From CBDCUC01 sp965222485 (GTDB taxonomy: Bacteria; Pseudomonadota; Alphaproteobacteria; Rhizobiales; Hyphomicrobiaceae): a stretch of 64,000 bases of DNA. Made by a program: the position numbers and the translations under genes. Below the pieces are notes generated by a model, which searched no databases, was not told where the DNA came from, and saw only the letters and a program-made list of their open reading frames with translations. The DNA lies in contig CBDCUC010000040.1 in the NCBI GenBank assembly GCA_965222485.1, forward strand, positions 1,178,001 to 1,242,000, in the 5' to 3' direction. Positions 19,788-27,235 of this stretch are shown here, one piece after another (positions within the stretch are counted from its first letter, which is position 1; every line of letters starts with the position of its first letter).

Positions 19788-21464
19788 TCACGCGGGAAAC
19801 GTACGTTCAACGATCTCAGCGGCTTTCGTGTGTGTCGGGCCTGCCCCGTAGGTGTGGTGGTAGCGGCCGCCGAGCCGGCTTGACGTAAATGCGTCGGCAA
19901 TCACGGGTGGCGCGCCCGCGTTCAGAAGCGCCGCTGCCGCGGCTAGCGCCAATTGCTCGACAAAGTGACGTGCACCCGCTTCGGTTAAGCTCGTAGTGGC
20001 TAGTTGTGATCGAAGGCCCTTGACGGCGTTTTTTAGAATCTCCGAGGTTCCGCTTTTTTCTTCCAGTTCGTCGAATACACTTTCCGCAACGCCCGGGTTC
20101 CCAGATAGGACGCGTAAAACATCCAGGCACATGACGTTGCCAGAGCCTTCCCAGATCGCATTGAGCGGTAGTTCGCGGTAGAGGCGTGCCGCAAGCCCGT
20201 CCTCGACATAGCCGTTACCGCCGAGGCATTCCATGGCTTCGTAGCCAAGTGCTGGTGCGATTTTGCACACCCAATACTTGGTGACCGGCGTCATGAGGCG
20301 GCGCCAGGCAGCTTGTGCGCTGTTTTCCGCTGCCTCGTCGAATGATCTCGCAAGTCGGAATGCTAGTGCCGTTGCCGCCTCCACATCCAGCGCCATGTCA
20401 GCCAGAACTTGGGCCATTAACGGCTGGTCGCTCAGCTTTCGTTGAAAGACGGTGCGATAGCGGCAGTGATGAATTGCGTGGGCGAGCGCCAGGCGCATTT
20501 GACCAGCGGACGCAACAGCACAATCAAGCCTGGTCATCGTTACCATCTCGATGATGTTTGCAACACCGCGCCCTTCCTCGCCGATAAGCCAACCATGCGC
20601 TCCTGCGATTTCAACCTCCGAAGAGGCGTTGGAGCGATTGCCTAGCTTTTCCTTCAGCCGTTGGATACGCAATGGGTTGGTTGAACCATCGGGCAAAAAA
20701 CGGGGAACAAAAAAACAGGACAGTCCGTTGGGGGCCTGCGCAAGCATCAAAAAGGCATCGCACATGGGAGCCGACATGAACCACTTGTGGCCGACGAGGA
20801 TGTATTCCTTGCCAGGCCCAGGTACGCCAACTGGATTGGCCGTGGTTGCGTTTTGTCGAACGTCCGTGCCGCCCTGTTTTTCGGTCATACCCATGCCAAT
20901 AGTCACGCTTGATTTGGCTGGGTAAGGCTGAAAGCTGGGATCGTAGGTGCGGTTCAGAATTTTGGGCAGGAGTTGCGATGCGACGTCGGGCTGCATGAGC
21001 AGTGTCGGTACGCAAGCGTTTGTCATGGTTACGGGGCAGACATGGCCCGCTTCCATTTGTGTCATCATGTAAAGTCCCGCAAGGCGTTCAACGTGGCTCG
21101 TTTTTTTTTGCGAATTGCCGGCGGTGTTCAGGTGTTCCCACGGACTGCAATGCAGGCCTGCCTTGAAGCTCATCGACATCGCTTCATGGTAGGCGGGGTG
21201 GAATTCAACGCGGTCGAGTGGGTAGCCTTTGCCGTCGAAGCGGTCCAATTTCGGCGGGTTTTCATTTGCCTGGCGGCCGATTTGGAAGCCTTGCGCGCTT
21301 CCGGTGGCGGCTCCGAATTCGGTTAGGTGTTTGTGGTTTGCCGGAATAGTGGCTTCACGTTTGACTGCATCCTGCAACGCGCGGTCAGTGAGGAATAGGT
21401 TGATATCGCAGAAAGGCGGGCTCTGATTTGTCACTTCATGGGTGGCAAAATTAAACTCCGGCAT
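19788..21464 (-). CDS. aidB: AidB-like acyl-CoA dehydrogenase family protein
   Basis: FAD-dependent acyl-CoA dehydrogenase superfamily member, 558 residues, close to the AidB length. The start FATHEVTNQSPPFCDINLFLTDRAL matches the AidB opening (HxVxNQxPPLxxxNLFxxDRAL). Later it has the FAD-binding GMGMTEKQGGTDVR segment and the C-terminal YRELPLNAIWEGSGNVMCLDVLR motif of this subfamily. E. coli AidB has weak isovaleryl-CoA dehydrogenase activity and binds DNA in the alkylation response; here the role could be either catabolic or protective. AGGAGG sits six bases before ATG 21464. It lies next to, but is probably not part of, the PQQ alcohol oxidation cluster. Confidence 0.88.
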   Translation of the reverse strand: MPEFNFATHEVTNQSPPFCDINLFLTDRALQDAVKREATIPANHKHLTEFGAATGSAQGFQIGRQANENPPKLDRFDGKGYPLDRVEFHPAYHEAMSMSFKAGLHCSPWEHLNTAGNSQKKTSHVERLAGLYMMTQMEAGHVCPVTMTNACVPTLLMQPDVASQLLPKILNRTYDPSFQPYPAKSSVTIGMGMTEKQGGTDVRQNATTANPVGVPGPGKEYILVGHKWFMSAPMCDAFLMLAQAPNGLSCFFVPRFLPDGSTNPLRIQRLKEKLGNRSNASSEVEIAGAHGWLIGEEGRGVANIIEMVTMTRLDCAVASAGQMRLALAHAIHHCRYRTVFQRKLSDQPLMAQVLADMALDVEAATALAFRLARSFDEAAENSAQAAWRRLMTPVTKYWVCKIAPALGYEAMECLGGNGYVEDGLAARLYRELPLNAIWEGSGNVMCLDVLRVLSGNPGVAESVFDELEEKSGTSEILKNAVKGLRSQLATTSLTEAGARHFVEQLALAAAAALLNAGAPPVIADAFTSSRLGGRYHHTYGAGPTHTKAAEIVERTFPA

Positions 21465-21551
21465 TTCGGCCTCCTGTGGGTCAGGAGGTCATTATAGAGC
21501 ACCGACTTCGGCTTTGGAGAAGCGTTAGAGATCTTGAATTCTTAGGATCTA

Positions 21552-22532
21552 TCAAGATTTGTCCACGCGTGGCCACGAGCCCGCTTCGAGCTTGGGATAA
21601 AGGTGCATGACCGAGCGTTGGTATTCGTAGCGAGATAGTGCGATCTTTTCGGCCCAGGCAGGCAAAGGTTCGTCGAACGCCTCGGTCATTGATAGGCCGC
21701 GGTCGAAGGCGGTGCGAATGATGTCCTCGATCGCGTCAAGCCACTGGAGGGTTTGTGTCAGCGCGCGGCCACCTTTTTCGACGGGACCATGGCCGGGCAT
21801 GATCCGGATTTTGTCGTCTCCTTGGAGTTGCGCGAGGCTTTGGCGCCAGACGTCTAGGTCGGCGTGCGGGGTTGTCGGTGCGCGATCGAGAAAAGCCAGA
21901 TCGCCCGCAAATAGAAATCCTGACCGCTCGTCAAATATTGCCAGGTCTGTATCCGTATGCCCGGCCAGAACATGATAGCGTAGGCGGCGTTCACCAATAT
22001 CTTCAGTGCCGCCTTCAATGATCTTTTCCGGCAATACCAACTCCGTGCCGCGCATCCAATCGCCGGCAAGGTGATACATGGATGAGGAGAAGTCTTCGCC
22101 TGCGCGTTTTAGTCCGTCTACGACGCCTTGCGGCGCTGCCAGGGATTGGGTGTCAAATGCCTGATTTCCGAAGACGTGATCAGGGTGAAAATGGGTGATG
22201 AGCACGCGGGCGACGGGTTTTCCGGTAAGTTGTTCCGCCAATGCCTTAAGTGCACGTCCGTAACGTAGCGACGGGCCGGTATCGATGACTATGGCACCGT
22301 CGCGCGTGTCCAGTATGGCGATGTTTGCAATCGCGCCGCCATTTTTCATTGTGATGGGTTCGTTCGCACCGAACAAAGTCCACAGACCGTCGGCTTTCTT
22401 GACGGGTTTCAAGTCATAGCTTAGCGGTGCAGCGGTGGCGCGGAACATCGGCCACAGCGGGGTGGTCGCTGCCAGGCTGAGGCCAGATTGGATTAACGCG
22501 CGGCGCGAAAACGGGAATTGAAGAGGGCTCAA
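21552..22532 (-). CDS. Quinoprotein-associated zinc metallohydrolase (MBL fold)
   Basis: Exported metallo-beta-lactamase-fold protein of 326 residues. A twin-arginine type signal (FSRRALIQSG followed by a hydrophobic stretch) is followed by the zinc motif THFHPDH, a later LAGHTDTD, GDLAFLD and the MPGHGPV histidine. It fits the quinoprotein relay system zinc metallohydrolase family, found beside PQQ-dependent alcohol dehydrogenases in methylotrophs; the reaction is unknown. The start is a TTG at 22532; no ATG lies before the signal. It follows the SoxYZ-like gene by 27 bases and is likely cotranscribed with it. Confidence 0.85.
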   Translation of the reverse strand: MSPLQFPFSRRALIQSGLSLAATTPLWPMFRATAAPLSYDLKPVKKADGLWTLFGANEPITMKNGGAIANIAILDTRDGAIVIDTGPSLRYGRALKALAEQLTGKPVARVLITHFHPDHVFGNQAFDTQSLAAPQGVVDGLKRAGEDFSSSMYHLAGDWMRGTELVLPEKIIEGGTEDIGERRLRYHVLAGHTDTDLAIFDERSGFLFAGDLAFLDRAPTTPHADLDVWRQSLAQLQGDDKIRIMPGHGPVEKGGRALTQTLQWLDAIEDIIRTAFDRGLSMTEAFDEPLPAWAEKIALSRYEYQRSVMHLYPKLEAGSWPRVDKS

Positions 22533-22559
22533 GGTCGTCTCAATTGCTTCTAGTTTGTG

Positions 22560-23420
22560 TCAGTGGACTGTCGTCGCGCTGGTCGTTGTTTCATCCCGGC
22601 TCTGTTTCCAATGCGCTGGAATCTTCGATTTATAGACGTTGCCGCCAATGTCACGGCCTTCTACGTTTAAGGCTTGATCAGCGGTGGGCAATCGGACTTG
22701 CAGCGTCAGCGTCGGGTCTTCACTTACAGGTTCGCGTAATTCGATATGGGCCAATGTTGCGCCTGAACCGCTGCGCAATTGCAGCTTCTCAATGTAGAAC
22801 GATGGAATATTGTCAGGGGTCAGTCCTGTGTCCATCGGGTGGCGGATACGCAAGCGTACACGAGCGCTGCCATCAATCTGGCGCCAAAGCTTTCCTTGGG
22901 TTTGGCCGACGGTCAGCGACCAATCTTCTTTCTGCCGGGCCACAGCTGGCGACGAGCAGCCGCCGCCTGCGGCATCAAGATAAACCCCGCCGACATGCCA
23001 GACGCCATCGGAGGTGAGTGCTGCGGCACGCACAGGCGTCGCTTGTTCGACCTTCATTCGAAACGAAACGACCGGTGCCGCCCTTGAGGGCGTCAGCGTC
23101 AGCACGTGCTGGATGGGATTGAGGTCAGCAAAGACGACTAGTTTTCGAACGTTAGGAAGCGCGCGCGCATCGGCCGTTACCGGAACTTGCGCCTGGTTCT
23201 CAATGACCGTTGGGACACGAACCTTGACCCTGTTGTCAAAAACATACTCAGTGCCGTCGAAGAACTGTTCTTCCATATTTGACCAGTTGACGGAGTCCAA
23301 GGGGTCATCTGCCGCATGAGCGCCAATCGGCATTAAGATCGCGCAAACGAGTGCCGCTGTTGTCCTCGTCCAATTTGCGTGCAGCATCTGGTCGCCCCAT
23401 TCATTTCTAGAGTGCAACAT
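22560..23420 (-). CDS. Quinoprotein dehydrogenase-associated SoxYZ-like carrier protein
   Basis: Periplasmic protein of 286 residues with a signal peptide (LVCAILMPIGAHA). The N-terminal half is SoxY-like with DAAGGGCSS, where a cysteine replaces the C-terminal SoxY thiol carrier; the C-terminal half is SoxZ-like (IRHPMDTGL, FYIEKLQLRSG). This fused SoxYZ form occurs in quinoprotein dehydrogenase gene neighbourhoods. Start ATG 23420 has AAGGA six bases before it; ATG 23387 would give a more compact signal peptide. Divergent from the CXXCW gene, leaving about 170 bases for two promoters. Confidence 0.85.
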   Translation of the reverse strand: MLHSRNEWGDQMLHANWTRTTAALVCAILMPIGAHAADDPLDSVNWSNMEEQFFDGTEYVFDNRVKVRVPTVIENQAQVPVTADARALPNVRKLVVFADLNPIQHVLTLTPSRAAPVVSFRMKVEQATPVRAAALTSDGVWHVGGVYLDAAGGGCSSPAVARQKEDWSLTVGQTQGKLWRQIDGSARVRLRIRHPMDTGLTPDNIPSFYIEKLQLRSGSGATLAHIELREPVSEDPTLTLQVRLPTADQALNVEGRDIGGNVYKSKIPAHWKQSRDETTTSATTVH

Positions 23421-23594
23421 CTTTCATCCTTGCAAATTAATGCATGGTGATGCGTGCTGCAATGTGTGCTTGGGTGCAAATTGCTGTGAGAGTGCAGACA
23501 GCGAACACAATCCTGTATTCGTTTTTGAGATTTTGTGATGTGCTGCGGGCAATGCCGAAGACGGCGGCATCCTACTTTAGTGCAAGGACCGACA

Positions 23595-24191
23595 ATGTTA
23601 CTGAGCGTTCGCCGCGTTTGTCTTGTTGGCCTGATCGCAATGTTGTTGTCGTGCTTGACGGTAGCTATAGCGACTGGAGATCAGTCGGCCAACTTTGACA
23701 AAGAGACCGGTTATCGCATCGAGCACTATCGCGCACCGGTTCCAGATGAAGCACCAGGGTCTACCCGTGTCTGGGTCGACGATGTGGAGCGCCTTGTTGC
23801 TGAGCAGTCCGTCATCCTGCTTGATGTCATGGCGGCAACCGGTCTGGGACCCGATGCGAAGACGGGCCGTTGGCGCATTTCCAAACCTAGAGAACATATC
23901 CCAGGATCGGTGTGGTTGCCGGATGTGGGCAAAGGCAGACTCGATCGGCGACTTGAAACTTATTTCAGGCGCAATCTGCGGCGTCTCACAAATGGTGACC
24001 CATCGCGCGCGATCCTGATCTATTGCCAGGCGGACTGCTGGATGTCGTGGAATGCGGTGAAGCGCGCGGCGGAATTCGGTTATACGAATTTGTACTGGTT
24101 TGCGGAAGGAACGGACGGCTGGAAAGACTGGGATGGGCGTCTGGTGCCCGCAAAGCCGGTTTCATTGGAGCCCAGACCATCAACTGAGTGA
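23595..24191 (+). CDS. PQQ-dependent catabolism-associated CXXCW motif protein
   Basis: Exported rhodanese-like protein of 198 residues. After a signal peptide it carries LLDVMAATGLGPDAKTGRW, then IPGSVWLPDVG and the defining YCQADCWMSWNAVKRA (C-x3-C-W), followed by WFAEGTDGWKDWDG. This matches the family named for PQQ-dependent catabolism with a CXXCW motif, linked by context to periplasmic quinoprotein alcohol dehydrogenases; its chemistry is not established. The frame is open upstream, but ATG 23595 is preceded by AAGGA at ideal distance. Convergent with the propeller gene, 44 bases apart. Confidence 0.87.
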   Translation: MLLSVRRVCLVGLIAMLLSCLTVAIATGDQSANFDKETGYRIEHYRAPVPDEAPGSTRVWVDDVERLVAEQSVILLDVMAATGLGPDAKTGRWRISKPREHIPGSVWLPDVGKGRLDRRLETYFRRNLRRLTNGDPSRAILIYCQADCWMSWNAVKRAAEFGYTNLYWFAEGTDGWKDWDGRLVPAKPVSLEPRPSTE

Positions 24192-24235
24192 CGCCGGGGC
24201 ACTTATTGCTGAAACGAAACGGTACAGCGGACCCA

Positions 24236-25210
24236 TTATTGGACGGGTCGTACCGCTACACCCCAGGGATAGCGGCCGACCTTGATTGATTTGATCGGCT
24301 TGCGGCGCTTAACGTCGATCACGGTCACATCATTTGAAACGCCGTTTGTCGAAAACAACAGGTCTTCCTCCGGCGTCATCGCCATGTGCCACACACGCTG
24401 TCCGGTGAGAATGTACTGCTTAACCTCGTAGCTTTTCGTATCGACGACCGCGATCCGGTTAGCGGGCCCTAGCGCGATGAAGGCCAGACTGTCATCCTTG
24501 AGCAGCTGAATGCCGACCGGCTGTATGCGATCTTCTGTCATGCCCTGAATCGGGAAGCTAAGGACACGTTCGATTTTTCGGGTATCGACGTCTATGATCG
24601 ATACGGTTCCGCCAATTTCCGATGATACCCATAGCTTCTTGCCGTCGCTGGTAAATTGCGCGTGGCGAGGCCTCTGATCGACCAGAATGTTGGCGACCAC
24701 CTCGAATGACTTGGCGTCGATTATGTGCGCCATATTGGTCGTCTCAGAGGTGGTGACGGCCAGGCTATTGTCTGGCGATACCGCAACACCCTCAGGTTCT
24801 ATGCCAACGTCGACCTGCTCTAAGACGAGACGCGTGTTGAGGTCGACAACCGTGGTGACGGCGTTGTCCTCGTTGGCAATGTAAAGGCGCTTTCCGTCGG
24901 GTGAGACTGCAAATTGTTCGGGGTCTTCTCCGGAGGGCAAATCGTACAGGTGCTTGTCGGTTTTGGCGTCAAATACCTGGACGGCATCGCTGTCGCTGGC
25001 GCAGACGTAGAATTTCTTAAAATCGGGAGAAAATGTTATGCCGCGCGGCCGCATGCCGACTTCAAACTTTCGCACGACCGTCAAGGTCTTGGTGTCGATC
25101 ACGGAAATCGTGTTGTCTTTTTCGCTCGATACGTAAACCTCATGTGCTGCGATTGCAGGTAGTGGGATCGCGAGCAAGAGCGTCGTAAGCGCGGTCGATA
25201 GGAGGCGCAT
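24236..25210 (-). CDS. PQQ-dependent catabolism-associated beta-propeller protein
   Basis: Exported YVTN-type seven-bladed propeller of 324 residues: signal peptide (about 1-22) and repeats of the type VYVSSEKDNTISVIDTKTL, LYIANEDNAVTTVVD, LWVSSEIGGTVSIID and LLFSTNGVSNDVTVID. The match is to the PQQ-dependent alcohol catabolism beta-propeller family. Probably a periplasmic scaffold or electron-transfer partner; no cofactor site is visible. It is divergent from pedF. Confidence 0.87.
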   Translation of the reverse strand: MRLLSTALTTLLLAIPLPAIAAHEVYVSSEKDNTISVIDTKTLTVVRKFEVGMRPRGITFSPDFKKFYVCASDSDAVQVFDAKTDKHLYDLPSGEDPEQFAVSPDGKRLYIANEDNAVTTVVDLNTRLVLEQVDVGIEPEGVAVSPDNSLAVTTSETTNMAHIIDAKSFEVVANILVDQRPRHAQFTSDGKKLWVSSEIGGTVSIIDVDTRKIERVLSFPIQGMTEDRIQPVGIQLLKDDSLAFIALGPANRIAVVDTKSYEVKQYILTGQRVWHMAMTPEEDLLFSTNGVSNDVTVIDVKRRKPIKSIKVGRYPWGVAVRPVQ

Positions 25211-25570
25211 TGAGGGACCTTGGTTTGTGAGGCGGCCGTAGTTTTTTGGTTAATGTCGTCAATCTCACAGCGCTTGCGCGGTGCGTAACAAGTCCCGGCG
25301 CCAGCGAGGTGTTTGCACCGTATGAGGGCGTCGCTACCGCTTAGCTTACCGGCAAGTTGTTCAACTAATGTATTGTTCCGGATGATGGGCCAACAACTGT
25401 ACTATGGTGCAGTGTGACTTTGGCAATCCAAATGGGTAATTTCTCCTGACCAACAATAGACTTGGCGAAAGGCATGACGGCACCCCAGAGAATTTGTCGG
25501 GTGCAATAGTGCGCCGAAGTCGAGAATGCGCGTTGGACTAAAGTTCAATAGGAAAATTGGAGCGCTGTTT
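25211..25570. other. Divergent regulatory region before pedF
   Basis: About 360 bases between two divergent PQQ-cluster genes. It contains TGTACTAT at 25398-25405, an eight-mer that recurs upstream of the alcohol dehydrogenase (27110-27117), and AT-rich stretches. No gene. It likely holds promoters for both genes; the repeated motif may be a response-regulator site (inference). Confidence 0.4.
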
Positions 25571-26002
25571 ATGAAAGCTTCGCGAATACTCGCCTTGTGT
25601 GCCGTCGCCGGTCTGGCTCTGAATATCGGAACGGCAAACGTCTGGGCGCATGGTGATGTTCAGCCGCAACCGATTGATACGACCGGTTTGGAACCACTTG
25701 GCGATGAGTGGCTCACAAAGAACCCCTACCGGGGCAATAAGCGGGCAATCGAGATCGGCGCCTCTGGATACAACCAAAATTGCGCGCGTTGCCATGGCCT
25801 TGAGGTCATATCAGGAGGGTTGTCGCCGGATCTGCGCCTATTGGAGCCCAGCGATGATGCCGATGAGTGGTTCATCGAGCGGGTCCGCAATGGTTCGACG
25901 GTCAATGGGATTACGCGCATGCCGAAGTTTGAAGGCCTGATCAATCAGGAAGCAATGTGGGCGATCAGGGCCTACATTGAGACCAAGTATGTGGAAGAGT
26001 GA
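25571..26002 (+). CDS. pedF: Cytochrome c550 PedF
   Basis: Periplasmic mono-haem cytochrome c of 143 residues, signal peptide 1-26. Haem is attached at CARCH (C71, C74, H75); M117 in TRMPKF is the likely sixth ligand. The RGNKRAIEIGASGYNQNCARCHG block matches the c550 PedF family, which takes electrons from PQQ alcohol dehydrogenases of the ExaA/Ped type. ATG 25571 follows a GGAG; the frame continues 15 codons upstream without adding anything recognisable. Confidence 0.9.
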   Translation: MKASRILALCAVAGLALNIGTANVWAHGDVQPQPIDTTGLEPLGDEWLTKNPYRGNKRAIEIGASGYNQNCARCHGLEVISGGLSPDLRLLEPSDDADEWFIERVRNGSTVNGITRMPKFEGLINQEAMWAIRAYIETKYVEE

Positions 26003-26012
26003 GCTCTTCGGA

Positions 26013-26879
26013 ATGCTAAGGGCGACGGCCGTATGCAACTGCGTCGCTCGATGCGGCGTCGCAATGATGTTTGTCATGTTCACGGCCGTAAGCGGGCAGG
26101 CGCGGCCGCTTGACGATGTCATCGAGAGCAATCTGTTGCGCATCGTGGTGTACTACGACAACAGGCCGTTTTCTTGGGAGGAAGACGGTGTTGCCAAAGG
26201 TATAGATGCTGATATCGGGCGTGCAATAGCTGCCAAGCTAAAGGTTAAACCAGAAATATTGGTGCGCTCGGCTGGCGAAGATGTAGACGATGATCTCAGG
26301 TCGAACATCTGGCAGGGGCCGCGCACTGGTGGACCAAAAGGCGATGTGATGCTGCACGTTCCCATGGAGCGTGAGTTCATCGCGCGAAACAATCTCGTGG
26401 CAATTTCTAACGCGTACTACCGGGAAGAGGTGGTTTTGGCGCTCAATACAGACCTCGTTCCGGATGGCGAGGGATTGTCGGCATTTCGGAAGCTGGACGT
26501 TGCCTGTCAGTTCTCGACCTCGGCCCACTATTTCCTGGCATTTATCGATGATGGCGCCTATCGGGACAACGTTAGCCCCTACATCAAGTTCAAGGATGCC
26601 GTTGCGCGATTTAAGTCGAAGGAAAGTGCCGGGTTGATGGGGCGGCGGGCGCAAATTGAGTCTTACCTAAAAGGCTCGGGGCTATCCTTGCGCTATTTGA
26701 TGCCGGACTTTCCGCCCACTCTACGCGGACGTTGGAATATCGGCACGGCTGTAAAAGACGACAGTAGAGATCTTGGGTACGCCATCGGTGCGGCATTCGA
26801 TGAAATGAAGTCGTCCGGCGAGCTTAGGAAGATATTCGAAGCCTACGGCGTGAGTTTCGTTGATCCCTCAACGCGCTGA
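26013..26879 (+). CDS. Quinoprotein dehydrogenase-associated substrate-binding-like protein
   Basis: Periplasmic solute-binding-fold protein (family 3 / MoxJ-XoxJ type) of about 288 residues with a signal peptide ending near QAR. Features include LRIVVYYDNRPFSWEEDGVA, GIDADIGRAIAAKL, MLHVPMEREF and the C-terminal GTAVKDDSRDLGYAIGAAFD. Members of this group sit next to PQQ dehydrogenases without ABC permease genes, as here, and are thought to help mature or activate the enzyme. Start options are ATG 25989 (overlapping the pedF stop) and 26013; neither has a strong ribosome site. It is surely cotranscribed with pedF. Confidence 0.86.
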   Translation: MLRATAVCNCVARCGVAMMFVMFTAVSGQARPLDDVIESNLLRIVVYYDNRPFSWEEDGVAKGIDADIGRAIAAKLKVKPEILVRSAGEDVDDDLRSNIWQGPRTGGPKGDVMLHVPMEREFIARNNLVAISNAYYREEVVLALNTDLVPDGEGLSAFRKLDVACQFSTSAHYFLAFIDDGAYRDNVSPYIKFKDAVARFKSKESAGLMGRRAQIESYLKGSGLSLRYLMPDFPPTLRGRWNIGTAVKDDSRDLGYAIGAAFDEMKSSGELRKIFEAYGVSFVDPSTR

Positions 26880-27235
26880 ACGCTTGGAAGCTTGTGGCAA
26901 ACCTCGAACACCGCGACTTTCGTCTATGATCGCTCGTGTCTCATTACAATCCAGTATCTGAGCGCCAGAGGTGTCGTCGCTTCAGTAGGCGGTACTCGAT
27001 CGACGCAAACAACGTCAGCGATTTAGTTTTCTGCCGTTGCACGCACGGCGCGCGCTTCATTTCTGCACGCCTTGGTCCCTTTGTACTTTAGTCCAAGGTG
27101 TAACGAATATGTACTATTTGGCAATTAGAGGCAGATTGCCGCTGCGCTAATTTCCCACGTGCTTCCATGAGCGTCGAAGTGTCGGCGCGCACCAATTCGG
27201 AAGCATCCTAATACAATCATGTGAAGGGGATGCCC
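26880..27235. other. Promoter region of the PQQ alcohol dehydrogenase
   Basis: About 355 bases with no gene. It contains TGTACTTT (27082-27089) and TGTACTAT (27110-27117), similar to the site before pedF, within an AT-rich stretch suited to a strongly regulated promoter. The downstream half carries the AAGGGG ribosome site at 27224-27229. Confidence 0.45.
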
